NCBI RefSeq assembly: GCF_040110915.1
Contig: NZ_CP157793.1
Coordinates: 818,939-882,938 of the forward strand
From: Stappia sp.
GTDB taxonomy: Bacteria; Pseudomonadota; Alphaproteobacteria; Rhizobiales; Stappiaceae
Direction: 5' to 3'
Length of the DNA stretch: 64,000 nucleotides
The notes beneath the pieces are model-generated. The model had not been told where the DNA came from. It ran no database searches and saw nothing but the letters and a program-made list of their open reading frames with translations. Both the position numbers and the translations under genes were made by a program. Below are positions 8,335-17,189 of the stretch, in pieces. The number at the start of each line of letters is the position of its first letter. Positions within the stretch are counted from its first letter, which is position 1.

Positions 8335-9726
8335 TCAGCCCTTCGCGAGTTCGTCGAGGACCCGCGCCCAGGAGCGGATGCCCTTGTGATAGCTCGACAT
8401 TTCGTATTTCTCGTTGGGCGAGTGCACCTTGTCGTCGTCGAGGCCGAAGCCGATCAGCAGCGAGTCCATGCCGAGCATGGTCTTGAAGTCGCCGACGATG
8501 GGGATCGAGCCGCCGCAGCCGATCAGCGCGGCCTCGCGCTCCCATTCGTCGGAGAGCGCCTTGCGCGCCTTGGCGAGCGCGGGACTGTCGAAGGGCAGGC
8601 GCAGCGCCGGACTGCCGCCGTGCTTGGCGAAGCTGACCGTGCAATCGGCGGGCAGATGCTTGCGGATGTAGGTGCGGAAGTTGAGCCGGATCTCGTCCGG
8701 ATCCTGATCGCCGACCAGGCGGAAGGAGACCTTGGCATGGGCCTGCGAGGGGATGACGGTCTTGAAGCCCGCGCCCGTGTAGCCGCCCCAGATGCCGTTG
8801 ATCTCGCAGGTCGGGCGGGTCCAGATCTGCTCCAGCGCGCCGCGGTCGGCCTCGCCGGCCGGGTGCTTGAGGTCCACGCCGCCGAGAAAGGCTTCGTGAT
8901 CGAAGCCGAGATCGTCCCACAGGGCGGTCACGTCGGCGGGCATGTCGATTACGCCGTCGTAGAAATGCGGCAGCGTCACCTTGCCCGTCTCGTCGTGCAG
9001 GCCGGCGAGGATTTCGGTCAGCACATGAATCGGATTGCGCGCCGCCCCCCCGAACATGCCCGAATGCAGGTCGCGGTCGGCCGCCGTCACGGTGATTTCC
9101 TCACCCACCAGCCCGCGCAGCATGGTGGTGATGGCCGGCGTTTCGCGGTCCCACATGCCCGTGTCGCAGACGAGCGCGAGGTCGCAGGACAGTTCGTCCC
9201 TGTTCGCCTCCAGGAAGGGATGCAGCGAGGGCGAGCCGGATTCCTCCTCGCCCTCCAGCAGCACGGAGACGGAGAGCGGCAGGCCGCCGGTTTCCGCGAT
9301 CCAGGCGCGTGCCGCCTCGACGAAGGTCATGAGCTGGCCCTTGTCGTCGGCCGCGCCGCGCGCGACGATCATCTTCGTGCCGTCGTCGCGGGTCACCACC
9401 TGCGGGTCGAAGGGCTCGCGCTCCCACAGGTCGAGCGGGTCGACCGGCTGGACGTCGTAATGGCCGTAGAAGAGCACATGCGGGCCGGGCTTGGCCGCGT
9501 CGGTCTTGTGGCCGACCACCATCGGGTGGCCCTTGGTGTCGCGCACCGTGGCCGGAATGCCGAGCGCCGTGAGCTCGCGCGCGAGCCAGTCGGCGGCGGC
9601 GCGGCAATCGCCCGTGAAGGCCGGATCGGTCGAGATGCTCTTGATCTTCAGCAGGTCGACGAGACGGTCGAGCGAGGCGTCGAAATCGGCATCGATGCGT
9701 GCCAGAACCCGGTCGAGATCGGACAT
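8335..9726 (-). CDS. M20-family metallopeptidase (dipeptidase/DapE-like)
   Basis: This 463-residue two-domain M20 zinc peptidase carries the GHYDVQP motif (His89, Asp91), the bridging acid region near residue 130 (GAADDKGQL) and the catalytic EGEEESGS block near 158-165. A dimerisation insert follows, then a C-terminal GGSIPI segment. Length and motifs match the broad-specificity dipeptidase/CNDP-like branch rather than DapE or ArgE proper, so peptide hydrolysis in the cytoplasm is the best guess. The start is ATG 9726 with GGAGA upstream. A longer frame exists but has no supporting signal. Confidence 0.87.
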   Translation of the reverse strand: MSDLDRVLARIDADFDASLDRLVDLLKIKSISTDPAFTGDCRAAADWLARELTALGIPATVRDTKGHPMVVGHKTDAAKPGPHVLFYGHYDVQPVDPLDLWEREPFDPQVVTRDDGTKMIVARGAADDKGQLMTFVEAARAWIAETGGLPLSVSVLLEGEEESGSPSLHPFLEANRDELSCDLALVCDTGMWDRETPAITTMLRGLVGEEITVTAADRDLHSGMFGGAARNPIHVLTEILAGLHDETGKVTLPHFYDGVIDMPADVTALWDDLGFDHEAFLGGVDLKHPAGEADRGALEQIWTRPTCEINGIWGGYTGAGFKTVIPSQAHAKVSFRLVGDQDPDEIRLNFRTYIRKHLPADCTVSFAKHGGSPALRLPFDSPALAKARKALSDEWEREAALIGCGGSIPIVGDFKTMLGMDSLLIGFGLDDDKVHSPNEKYEMSSYHKGIRSWARVLDELAKG

Positions 9727-9877
9727 GACAGGTCTCCGCTGGAAGGGCGCGTCTGGAAGAGCGCTTGGGTCTTCGCTTGAACGGCGCTGGAAGGAATGCC
9801 GCGCGGATGCGCGCGTCGGATCGGTCGGCGTCAGATGGCCACAGATCGCGCAGCGGGGCAAGGGCGTCGTCGGGAGC

Positions 9878-10576
9878 CTAAAGCGCGGCGACGACGCGGT
9901 CGATGGCCGCCGCGCAATGCAGGTCGGTGGTCGAGAAGGTCGGGAGATCGACGTCCTCGCCCGACAGCAGGAGGGGGATCTCGGTGCAGGCCAGCACGAT
10001 GCCCTGCGCGCCGCGCGAGGCCAGGTTGCCGATGACGCGCTGGTAGCCCGCGCGCGTTGCGTCGGTGAAGACGTCGTGCACCATCTCGTCGTAGATGCGG
10101 TCGTGCACGTAGCTGCGGTCGGGCTCGTCCGGGACGAGCGCCGCGATGCCCCTCGGCCCGAGGATGTCCCCGTAGAAGCTGCCCTCCATCGTCTTGCGCA
10201 CGCCCAGAAGACCGACCCGGGTCAGGCCGGCCCGTTCGATCGCGTCGGCGGTCGCGTCGGCGATGTGCAGGAAGGGGATCGAGAGATGCGGCTGGATATC
10301 CGGGACGAAGCGATGAACGTCATTGCAGGTGATGACGAGGAAATCGGCGCCGGCGCGTTCGGCTGCGCGGGCGGCGTCGAGGATCTGCGCCAGGGCCGCC
10401 GCCTCGTCGCGCCGGTCGATGACGGCGTCCACATAGGCCTGACGATTGACGCTTTCCAGCACGATGCGCGGCGAGGCCACTCCGCCGAGACGCCTCTGCA
10501 GACGCTGGTTGATCTGGCGATAATACTCCGCCGTCGAAACCCAGCTCAAGCCGCCGATCAACCCGATCTTCTGCAT
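9878..10576 (-). CDS. Aspartate/glutamate racemase family protein
   Basis: A 232-residue protein of the PLP-independent Asp/Glu/hydantoin racemase family. Both catalytic cysteines are present: Cys84 in VITCNDVH and Cys197 in VLACTEIPLL. The GLIGGLSWVSTAEYY start is typical of the aspartate racemase subgroup. It would interconvert L- and D-amino acids, perhaps D-Asp or D-Glu for the cell wall or for catabolism. It lies downstream of the HerA-like ATPase gene on the same strand, with 41 bases between them. Confidence 0.85.
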   Translation of the reverse strand: MQKIGLIGGLSWVSTAEYYRQINQRLQRRLGGVASPRIVLESVNRQAYVDAVIDRRDEAAALAQILDAARAAERAGADFLVITCNDVHRFVPDIQPHLSIPFLHIADATADAIERAGLTRVGLLGVRKTMEGSFYGDILGPRGIAALVPDEPDRSYVHDRIYDEMVHDVFTDATRAGYQRVIGNLASRGAQGIVLACTEIPLLLSGEDVDLPTFSTTDLHCAAAIDRVVAAL

Positions 10577-10617
10577 GCCAATCCCCGCTTGCCTTTCGAA
10601 GATGCGGCCGCCGCGCC

Positions 10618-12204
10618 TCAAAACCCCCGCTTCAGGGACCCCATGATGCCGCGCACGAGCGCGCGCCCGAGCGCCGAGCCGAGCGAGCGGGCGACGGATT
10701 TCGCCGCCGTTTCCACCACGCTGTCGCTGCGCGAGCGCCTTGTGGTGCGCCGCCGCGTCGCCGGCCGGTCGTCGCGGCCGAAATCGGGCAGCTGGAAGCC
10801 GGAGCGCGAGCGGCGGGTCTCGCCGCGCCGGCGCTCTTCCTGTTCCTCGCGCCACTGCTGGCGTTCCTCCAGCAGGGCGGCTTCCTCCGCGCGGCGCTTC
10901 AGCACCTCGAAGGCCGACTCGCGGTCCTCGACACGGTCGTAGATCCCGGACAGCGGGCTGAGTGCGATGCGGTCGCGGCGCTCGGCATCGGTGAGCGGCC
11001 CGAGGCGCGACGACGGCGGACGGATCAGCGTGCGCTGGACGACCGAGGGCACGCCCTTTTTCTCCAGCGTCGACACGAGCGCCTCGCCGACACCCAGTTC
11101 CATGATCACCTGTTCGGTGTCGAGATCCGGATTGGGGCGGAAGGTCTGGGCGGCGGCGCGCACGGCCTTTTGTTCGCGCGGGGTATAGGCGCGCAGCGCA
11201 TGCTGGATGCGGTTGCCGAGCTGGGCGAGCACCGTCTCGGGCACGTCGAGCGGATTCTGGGTGACGAAATAGACGCCCACGCCCTTGGAACGGATCAGCC
11301 GCACGACCTGTTCCACCTTCTCGATCAGCGCCTTGGGCGCCTCGTCGAAGAGCAGATGCGCCTCATCGAAGAAGAAGACGAGGCGGGGCCTGTCCGGATC
11401 GCCGACCTCGGGCAGTTCCTCGAAGAGCTCCGACAGGAGCCACAGCAGGAAGGTGGCATAGAGGCGGGGCGAGGCCATCAGCTTGTCGGCGGCGAGCACC
11501 GACACCTGGCCGCGCCCGTCGCGGGTGGTGCGCATCATGTCGCGGATGTCGAGCGCCGGTTCGCCGAAGAAGGCCTCGCCGCCCTGGCGCTCGAGCACCA
11601 GAAGCTGGCGCTGGATCGCGCCGACGGAGGCCTTGGAGACATTGCCATAGACCCGCGACAGCTCCGAGGAGCGCTCCGCCACATGGGCGAGCAGCGATTG
11701 CAGGTCCTTCAGGTCGAGCAGCAGCAGCCCTTCGTCGTCGGCCAGTTCGAAGGCGACGTTGAGTACGCCCTCCTGCGTCGCGTTGAGATCCATCAGCCGC
11801 GCGAGCAGGAGCGGCCCCATCTCCGACACGGTGGTGCGGATCGGGTGCCCCTTCTCCCCGAAGAGATCCCAGAACAGCGTCGGGAAGTCCTCGAGGATAT
11901 AGTCCTCGTCGAAGCCGATGGTGCGGGCGCGCTTTTCCAGGAAGTCCTTTTCCTCGCCCGCCGCCGCGATGCCGGAGAGGTCGCCCTTCACGTCGGCGCA
12001 AAAGACCGGGACGCCGGCGTTGGAGAAGCCCTCGGCAAGGATCTGCAGCGACACGGTCTTGCCCGTGCCGGTCGCCCCGGTGATCAGCCCGTGCCGGTTG
12101 GCGAGCTTGAGATGAAGGTATTCCGGCTTGCCCGATCCGCCGAGAAAGATCCTGTCGTCGTCCAGCACCTGTCGCTCCCACGCCGCTTGCGCGCGATTCC
12201 TCAC
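10618..12204 (-). CDS. HerA-like / DUF853 P-loop ATPase
   Basis: This 528-residue ATPase of the HerA-FtsK superfamily has Walker A GATGTGKT at 43-50, Walker [12 protein letters not shown] and a conserved [13 protein letters not shown] sensor region. The last 80 residues are a charged Arg-rich tail ending in a Ser/Ala/Gly segment. The E. coli relative YjgR is not functionally understood. DNA-linked or nucleic-acid motor activity is inferred from the family. I chose GTG 12204 because AAGG lies about 8 bases upstream and the conserved region starts immediately. The frame stays open for another 1.9 kb upstream across other genes, but only by lack of stops. Confidence 0.83.
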   Translation of the reverse strand: MRNRAQAAWERQVLDDDRIFLGGSGKPEYLHLKLANRHGLITGATGTGKTVSLQILAEGFSNAGVPVFCADVKGDLSGIAAAGEEKDFLEKRARTIGFDEDYILEDFPTLFWDLFGEKGHPIRTTVSEMGPLLLARLMDLNATQEGVLNVAFELADDEGLLLLDLKDLQSLLAHVAERSSELSRVYGNVSKASVGAIQRQLLVLERQGGEAFFGEPALDIRDMMRTTRDGRGQVSVLAADKLMASPRLYATFLLWLLSELFEELPEVGDPDRPRLVFFFDEAHLLFDEAPKALIEKVEQVVRLIRSKGVGVYFVTQNPLDVPETVLAQLGNRIQHALRAYTPREQKAVRAAAQTFRPNPDLDTEQVIMELGVGEALVSTLEKKGVPSVVQRTLIRPPSSRLGPLTDAERRDRIALSPLSGIYDRVEDRESAFEVLKRRAEEAALLEERQQWREEQEERRRGETRRSRSGFQLPDFGRDDRPATRRRTTRRSRSDSVVETAAKSVARSLGSALGRALVRGIMGSLKRGF

Positions 12205-12321
12205 GGATCGCCTTGACAAAACCTCATGTAACCCGCGCGAATGCGCCTGTATAGCGGTTGAGATGCTTCGGCCAGTCGTGTCAGATATCGCGAGACACGC
12301 ACCGATTCTCGGGAGAGAGAC

Positions 12322-12705
12322 ATGGACGAGATCATTGGCCGCATCGCGAGTGCTGCCGGCATCGGCGAGGACACAGCGAAGCAGGCCGTCTCCATCATCC
12401 TCAATTTCCTCAACCGGGACGGACCGAGCGACAAGGTCCAGCAGATCATCGCGGCGCTTCCCGGTGCGGAAGCCTATCTGACCGAGGAAAGCAGCGGCGG
12501 CGGCCTGCTCGGCAGCCTCGGCGGCATGCTGGGCGGCGGCATGGGCGCGATGGCCGCGCTCAACGAGCTGACCAATGCCGGCCTGGACATGGAGCAGGTC
12601 CAGACCGTGACGCAGGAACTGGTCGCGGTGGCGCGCGAGCACGCCGGCGACGAGACGGTCGACGAGGTGGTCAACGCGATCCCCGGTCTCAATCAGGTTC
12701 TGTGA
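12322..12705 (+). CDS. DUF2267/DUF2780-like small helical protein
   Basis: A 127-residue protein with helical ends and a central glycine-rich linker ([19 protein letters not shown]). The layout resembles DUF2267/DUF2780-type proteins, whose function is unknown. GGGAGAGAGAC immediately precedes the ATG. It is divergent from the HerA-like ATPase gene and about 100 bases upstream of the DUF4332 gene, with which it could be cotranscribed. Confidence 0.7.
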   Translation: MDEIIGRIASAAGIGEDTAKQAVSIILNFLNRDGPSDKVQQIIAALPGAEAYLTEESSGGGLLGSLGGMLGGGMGAMAALNELTNAGLDMEQVQTVTQELVAVAREHAGDETVDEVVNAIPGLNQVL

Positions 12706-12810
12706 AGGCGCGGTCCGGGCGGCGTTCGGTCGCCCGGCGGGGCTTTCGGCAGACTGTGAGGGCCGTCGGAGGAGAGAGACCGGCGCGGGCCGGCGACGAT
12801 GGAGGTGCAG

Positions 12811-13218
12811 ATGTCCTATTCGATTTCCGAGATTGAAGGCATTGGTCCGGCCTATGCCGAGAAGCTCAATGCGATCGGCATCAAGACGACGGCCGCCTAT
12901 CTGGAGCGGGCGAAGGACCCCAAGGGCCGCAAGGCGCTGGCCGAGGAAACCGGCATCGACGACAAGCGCATTCTGAAGTGGGCCAACATGGCCGACCTGA
13001 TGCGCATTTCCGGGGTCGGCGAGGAGTATTCCGAACTTCTGGAAGCCGCCGGCGTCGACACGGTGAAGGAACTCAAGCACCGCAACGCGGCGAACCTGCA
13101 CGCGAAGATGGCCGAGGTGAACGGCGAGAAGAAGCTGGTCCGCCAGCTTCCCAGCGCCGGCGCGGTGGAAAAATGGGTCGAGCAGGCCAAGGCGCTCGAT
13201 CCCATGATGACCTACTGA
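12811..13218 (+). CDS. DUF4332 helix-hairpin-helix protein
   Basis: A 135-residue protein whose first half reads [16 protein letters not shown], with a second [16 protein letters not shown] element. These are two helix-hairpin-helix motifs as in DUF4332. HhH motifs commonly bind DNA non-specifically, but no catalytic domain is present. The start was set at ATG 12811 because GGAGG sits 6 bases upstream. The in-frame ATG at 12799 overlaps that signal. Confidence 0.82.
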   Translation: MSYSISEIEGIGPAYAEKLNAIGIKTTAAYLERAKDPKGRKALAEETGIDDKRILKWANMADLMRISGVGEEYSELLEAAGVDTVKELKHRNAANLHAKMAEVNGEKKLVRQLPSAGAVEKWVEQAKALDPMMTY

Positions 13219-13521
13219 CGCGGGGCCACGCGCGCCTCGGACGCTGCGGAACACGCCGCCGGACGCCGTCCGGCGGGGGCGGGACACGGTGTCCGTCGAT
13301 GCCGATTCCTCAGGGTTTTTCCGTATGATGCGTTGCCGAGGGCGACGCGAGGTCCTATGTTGCCGGCGTGGGACGCGGGCGGCCGGACGGGCCGCCGCGC
13401 CGCGGACGCCGGTTTTTCCGGTGCCGCGACACAAACGAGGTTTCCCGCCGCGCGGCCGGCCGGCCGGCTGGCGGGGGGCGAGGATCTTCGCCCGACATGC
13501 TTCCATCTGGAGGATGATTTT
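13219..13521. other. Intergenic region upstream of sodB
   Basis: These 303 bases are mostly GC-rich. A T-rich patch at about 13305-13330 (CTCAGGGTTTTTCCGTATGATG) may hold the sodB promoter. I see no ORF with a credible start. Confidence 0.4.
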
Positions 13522-14121
13522 ATGGCTTTTGAACTTCCCGATCTTCCCTATGCCTACGACGCGCTCGGCCCCTATATGTCCGCCGAGACGCTGGAGTATC
13601 ACCACGACAAGCACCATCAGGCCTATGTCACCAACGGCAACAATCTGCTGAAGGACTCCGGGCTCGAGGGCAAGTCGCTGGAAGAGGTCGTGAAGGAGAG
13701 CTTCGGCAAGAACGCCGGCCTCTTCAACAACGCCGGCCAGCACTACAACCACATCCATTTCTGGAAGTGGATGAAGCCGAACGGCGGCGGCACGTCGCTT
13801 CCCGGCGGCCTGGCGTCGAAGATCGACAGCGATCTGGGCGGCTACGACAAGTTCCGCGCCGACTTCATCAACGCCGGCACGACGCAGTTCGGCTCGGGTT
13901 GGGCGTGGCTCGCCATGAAGGACGGCAAGCTCGTCATCATGAAGACGCCGAACGGCGAGAACCCGCTGGTGCACGGCGCGACGCCGCTGCTGGGCGTCGA
14001 CGTGTGGGAGCACTCCTACTACATCGACTACCGCAACGCGCGGCCGAAGTACCTGGAAGCCTTCGTCGACAACCTGGTCAACTGGGACTACGTCGACGAG
14101 CTGTTCCAGGCCGCGTCGTAA
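13522..14121 (+). CDS. sodB: Superoxide dismutase, Fe/Mn family (iron type likely)
   Basis: This 199-residue enzyme converts superoxide to oxygen and hydrogen peroxide. The metal ligands are visible: His27, His77, Asp160 and His164 (DVWEH). Gln73 in AGQHYNH lies where iron SODs carry their active-site glutamine, whereas Mn enzymes usually place it after residue 140, so the iron or cambialistic type is favoured. There is no signal peptide, so it is cytoplasmic. TGGAGGA lies just upstream of ATG 13522. A strong intrinsic terminator follows 28 bases after the stop, so it is probably monocistronic. Confidence 0.93.
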   Translation: MAFELPDLPYAYDALGPYMSAETLEYHHDKHHQAYVTNGNNLLKDSGLEGKSLEEVVKESFGKNAGLFNNAGQHYNHIHFWKWMKPNGGGTSLPGGLASKIDSDLGGYDKFRADFINAGTTQFGSGWAWLAMKDGKLVIMKTPNGENPLVHGATPLLGVDVWEHSYYIDYRNARPKYLEAFVDNLVNWDYVDELFQAAS

Positions 14122-14149
14122 GCACGACGCCGGCATCTGGCAAACCGCG

Positions 14150-14180
14150 AAAGGCGGGCGACCCGGTCGCCCGCCTTTTT
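14150..14180 (+). terminator. Rho-independent terminator of sodB
   Basis: Perfect 11-base stem AAGGCGGGCGA / TCGCCCGCCTT with a 3-4 base loop, followed by TTT. This is the clearest intrinsic terminator in the window. Confidence 0.9.
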
Positions 14181-14250
14181 CGTAGAGGTGCGTGCTTGTG
14201 CCGGTTCCTCCGGGCGCGGCCCCGGCGCATGACGGGGCGGGGACGAGGCG

Positions 14251-14266
14251 TTAACCTTTTGTTAAC
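14251..14266 (+). promoter_or_regulatory. CtrA-type binding site (TTAA-N7-TTAAC)
   Basis: TTAACCTTTTGTTAAC fits the full CtrA consensus with exact 7-base spacing. It is also part of a perfect 11-bp tandem repeat (GTTAACCTTTT twice, 14250-14271). It lies 71 bases before the antitoxin gene, where a promoter would be expected. CtrA binding is inferred from the consensus known in Caulobacter and Rhizobiales. An Xre operator is the alternative. Confidence 0.6.
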
Positions 14267-14336
14267 CTTTTGGGCGCTGAGTCTGAGGGGACTGTGAGGG
14301 GCATCCTGCCGTGGCGAGGCCCGCCGGGGTCGGGAG

Positions 14337-14807
14337 ATGGGGCAGGACATCCTATCGATGGAACGCAATACGATGACGTCTGCCCGGACGAATGCAAACC
14401 CGAAATCCCTGATCGACGAGTTGGAGCGCCTGCACCGCAAGGCCGAGACCCTGGCGATTTCCTCGCCCGTCGATTTCCACGTCGAGCGTCGGCTCTTGGA
14501 CATCCTGTCGGAAATGGGGATCGCGGAGACGGAGATCGACCGGGTCGTGTTTCCCTCCGGCCGGCCGGAGGATGTGCGCAGCGCGTCGCGCCTGTCGCTC
14601 GAGCATTCCGACCGCGCCTGCCGCTTCGCCCGTGTCGTGCGCCTCGCGGAGCAGGTGTTCGACAATCACCGGAAGGCGTTCCTGTGGCTGCGCACGCCGA
14701 GCAAGGCGCTGTCGGGCCGGGCGCCCATCGAATGCCTTGGAACGGAAACCGGCGCGAATGCCGTCGAGGATCTTCTCTCGCGCATCGATTTCGGCATGGC
14801 CGCCTGA
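14337..14807 (+). CDS. Xre/MbcA/ParS-type antitoxin (DUF2384)
   Basis: A 156-residue protein whose C-terminal 60 residues carry the toxin-binding domain pattern of Xre/MbcA/ParS antitoxins (RLAEQVFDNHRKAFLWLRTP, then a short LGTETGANAVEDLL element). The N-terminal part should hold the DNA-binding helices. A RES-domain gene follows, making a type II toxin-antitoxin pair. The start is uncertain: ATG 14337 is first, while 14358 and 14373 are in frame. The promoter region contains a CtrA-type site, which is unusual for this class. Confidence 0.78.
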   Translation: MGQDILSMERNTMTSARTNANPKSLIDELERLHRKAETLAISSPVDFHVERRLLDILSEMGIAETEIDRVVFPSGRPEDVRSASRLSLEHSDRACRFARVVRLAEQVFDNHRKAFLWLRTPSKALSGRAPIECLGTETGANAVEDLLSRIDFGMAA

Positions 14808-14942
14808 CGCCCCGCCGTTCTCCCCGTGCCCGGTCGCACCGCCCCCATTCCTGAAACGCCGTTCTGGTCAGGGTGACCGATCGGTGTATGATTCCCCTTG
14901 AATGCCGGCGCGCCTGCCGCGCGCCTGCGGGGGGCGTGTGAC

Positions 14943-15401
14943 ATGCGGGTGTGGCGGCTTTCCAACTATCGCGATCTGAGCGGCCGGGGCGGTCTGGTCG
15001 CCTCCGGGCGCTGGCACAATCGCGGGCGGGCGGTCGTCTATTGCGCCGAGAGCTTTGCCCTCGCGCGGATCGAGGTGGAAGAGGGCCTCGGTCTGCCCCC
15101 GCTTCTGTGGCCCGACAGCTTCTGTCTCCTGCGCATCTCGGTGCCCGCCACCGCGACGGTCGAGGAGCTCGCCCCGCAAGACCTGCCGGATAGCTGGCGC
15201 GACGATCCGCTTGTCACGCGGCGGATCGGCGATGCCTGGCTGCGGGGCACCAGCGCGCCGCTGCTGCGCGTGCCCTCGGCCCGCGCGCAAGGATTCAACT
15301 ACCTGATCAACCCGGTGCACCGGCTGGCGGACTTTCTGGAGGTGGAGCGGGTCTTCACGCTCGACGAAATGCTCGCCGGCGACGTGTCGGAGCGTGGATA
15401 G
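14943..15401 (+). CDS. RES-domain toxin (NAD+ phosphorylase family)
   Basis: A 152-residue RES-family protein. It shows the SGRWHNRGRAVVYCAES block with the conserved Arg, Tyr and Glu, and a late NPVHRLADF element. RES toxins such as MbcT degrade NAD+ by phosphorolysis or hydrolysis, are neutralised by the cognate Xre/ParS protein, and arrest growth when free. The gene starts 135 bases after the antitoxin stop, a larger gap than in most RES-Xre operons. ATG 14943 was chosen from the GGGGGCGTGTG run just upstream. Confidence 0.83.
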   Translation: MRVWRLSNYRDLSGRGGLVASGRWHNRGRAVVYCAESFALARIEVEEGLGLPPLLWPDSFCLLRISVPATATVEELAPQDLPDSWRDDPLVTRRIGDAWLRGTSAPLLRVPSARAQGFNYLINPVHRLADFLEVERVFTLDEMLAGDVSERG

Positions 15402-15424
15402 GCCCGCCCGTTGTCCGCCCCGTC

Positions 15425-15787
15425 TCACGCGCCCTTGCGGCACTCGCGGGTGAAGGTCTGCAGCAGGAAGCCCGACATGTAGGTGAGGAAGGCGCGGCAT
15501 TCCGCCTCGGTGCGGAAGCACCCCTCGCGGGAGTAGGGACGTGTCTTGAAGTCGACCTGCTTGCGCCCGCCGATCAGGCCGCGCCACACGTTGGCGGCGC
15601 CGTATTGCGCGGTCATGCTGCGGCAGTCGTAGCGCGTGCCGTAGGTTTGCGGCACATAGGCCTCGTCGTAGGTCGGCGCGAAGAGAAGCCGTTCGACGAC
15701 CCCGTCGCCGGTCGTGGTCGAGGCGGGCGTGCAGGCGGCAAGGGCGAGACTTGCGGCAAGCACCGTGGCGGTGAAGGATTTGGTCAT
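15425..15787 (-). CDS. Small hypothetical lipoprotein
   Basis: A 120-residue protein with a lipoprotein signal and lipobox LAAC at about residues 16-19. The mature part has four cysteines (DCRS, GCFR, ECRA, ECRK) that could form disulfides in the periplasm. I do not recognise the family. It converges on the RES gene with 23 bases between stops. Confidence 0.65.
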   Translation of the reverse strand: MTKSFTATVLAASLALAACTPASTTTGDGVVERLLFAPTYDEAYVPQTYGTRYDCRSMTAQYGAANVWRGLIGGRKQVDFKTRPYSREGCFRTEAECRAFLTYMSGFLLQTFTRECRKGA

Positions 15788-15910
15788 GCGATCCTCGATC
15801 GAACGGGCAAGGGTGGCGCGCCGCGTCGCCGGACCTGGAGGCGGGGCGGGCGACGGCGTGCCGGCGTGTCCGCGCTAAGACTTCCGCCAACGCGAAACAA
15901 GGACGACGCC

Positions 15911-16591
15911 GTGACGGACAATGCGATCAATGCCGGGACACTGCAAGCCCTGGATCTGCCCGGCGTGCCGCGAGAGATTGCCGCGCGCATCTCCGCCGAG
16001 GCGCAGGTTCTCGACCTGCCGCAGGGGCAAAGGGTGTTCGCGCCCGGCGAGGCCTGCCGGGGGTGGATCCTGGTGCTCGCGGGCAGCGTGCGCGTGACCT
16101 TCACCGCCGACACGGGGCGCGAAATGGTGCTCTACCGCGTCGGCGCGGGGGAGACCTGCGTGCTCACCACGGCGTGTCTCCTCGGCGACGACCTATATGC
16201 GGCGACCGGCGAGACGGAGGCCCCGACACGCGCGCTGATGCTGCCGGCCGGGCGCGTCGCGGCGTTGCTTGACGAGTCGCCCGCCTTCCGGCGGCTGGTG
16301 TTTCGCGGCTTCGGGCATCGGCTGGGCGAGATCCTCAAGACGATGGAGGATGCCGTCTTCCACCGTGTCGACGCCCGGCTGGCGCGCCTGCTGCTGCGCC
16401 GCGCCGGCGGCGACGGTTGTCTGCGGGCCACCCAGGCGGATCTGGCGACCGATCTGGGCACGGCGCGCGAGGTGGTGTCCCGCCTGCTGGCCCGCTGGGC
16501 GGCGCAAGGGATCGTCGACCGGCGCCGGGGCGAAATCGCGGTGCTGGACCGCGCGCGGCTGGAACGCCTGTGTCCGGACGACCCGGCCTGA
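15911..16591 (+). CDS. Crp/Fnr-family transcriptional regulator
   Basis: A 226-residue protein with an N-terminal cyclic-nucleotide-binding-like beta-barrel (about 10-125), a long dimer helix (ILKTMEDAVFHRVDARLARLLL) and a winged HTH with recognition segment DLGTAREVVSRLLARW. There are no N-terminal FNR cysteines. Cys at about residues 45, 80 and 84 could matter for sensing. It starts at GTG 15911 with AAGGA 7 bases upstream. The next gene encodes a DUF2892 membrane protein and a CRP-like palindrome lies between them, a layout resembling E. coli ygaV/ygaP regulation although that regulator is of another family. Confidence 0.85.
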   Translation: MTDNAINAGTLQALDLPGVPREIAARISAEAQVLDLPQGQRVFAPGEACRGWILVLAGSVRVTFTADTGREMVLYRVGAGETCVLTTACLLGDDLYAATGETEAPTRALMLPAGRVAALLDESPAFRRLVFRGFGHRLGEILKTMEDAVFHRVDARLARLLLRRAGGDGCLRATQADLATDLGTAREVVSRLLARWAAQGIVDRRRGEIAVLDRARLERLCPDDPA

Positions 16592-16623
16592 TCCGCCCGT
16601 GTCATGCTCCGGTTCGCATCCTG

Positions 16624-16638
16624 TGTGACCTAGTCACC
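16624..16638. promoter_or_regulatory. CRP/FNR-like palindrome upstream of DUF2892
   Basis: TGTGACCTAGTCACC contains a perfect inverted repeat GTGAC-N3-GTCAC. It resembles the Crp site TGTGA-N6-TCACA but has one base less in the spacer. It lies 33 bases after the crp-type gene and about 105 bases before the DUF2892 start, a position suited to local control by the neighbouring regulator. Confidence 0.5.
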
Positions 16639-16742
16639 GACGCCCGCGCGCCCGGGCGCTAGGGTCGTTCCGTCAGACATCGGCCGCATGTCGGCCCGCG
16701 CGACAGGCGACGGGCGGCACGGCCCGCACAGGAGGCAGTCTC

Positions 16743-16952
16743 ATGGCACTCGTCACCACCAACGTCGGCTCGACCGACCGCATCATCCGCATCGTCGCCG
16801 GACTGGCGCTCATCGCCTTCGCGCTGTTCGGCCCCGCCGACATCGCCTGGAAATGGGTCGGCTGGATTGGCGTCGTGCCGCTGGTCACCGCGTTCCTGCG
16901 CTGGTGCCCGGCCTACACGCTCGTTGGCATGAACACCTGCAAGACGAACTGA
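16743..16952 (+). CDS. DUF2892 (YgaP-like) small membrane protein
   Basis: A 69-residue protein with two transmembrane helices (about 15-31 and 37-52) and the WCPAYTLVGMNTC ending characteristic of DUF2892. Related domains form the membrane anchor of rhodanese YgaP, but no rhodanese domain is present here. CACAGGAGGCAG lies just before the ATG. The function is unknown. Link to the preceding Crp/Fnr regulator is by position. Confidence 0.85.
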   Translation: MALVTTNVGSTDRIIRIVAGLALIAFALFGPADIAWKWVGWIGVVPLVTAFLRWCPAYTLVGMNTCKTN

Positions 16953-16971
16953 GGCGAACTCCTCCCCCTTG

Positions 16972-17046
16972 CCCCGTCGACAAAAGGGGCCCCGTCGACA
17001 ATAGGGGCCCCGTCGACAAAAGGGGGGCCCGATCGACAATAGGGGG
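16972..17046. repeat. Four 18-bp self-complementary tandem repeats
   Basis: Units CCCCGTCGACAAAAGGGG at 16972-16989, 16990-17007 (AAAA to AATA) and 17008-17025, plus a fourth altered unit to 17046. Each unit carries CCCC and GGGG ends around the palindrome GTCGAC, so each can fold alone or pair with its neighbour. The array begins 20 bases after the DUF2892 stop and may act as transcript end or attenuator. Confidence 0.8.
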
Positions 17047-17189
17047 AAAAGGCACGGACCGGCGGCGTCGCCGACCAGCCACGGACGGCGCCGGCGGGCC
17101 TTGCGCGGACCGGAGACGACGGGGTCTCCGGTCCTTCCTTTCGTGCCGACGTCCGGACCCCCGCGCGTCAGCGCTTGCGGCCCTGCGCA

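Noticed and set aside
12213-12218. TTGACA promoter between the HerA-like and DUF2267-like genes
   Set aside because: No -10 element at 16-18 bases. The nearest TATAG is about 30 bases away.
12205-14136. Upstream continuation of the HerA-like ATPase frame (1172 residues in all)
   Set aside because: It runs antisense through the DUF2267-like, DUF4332 and sodB genes, which have clear family matches and start signals.
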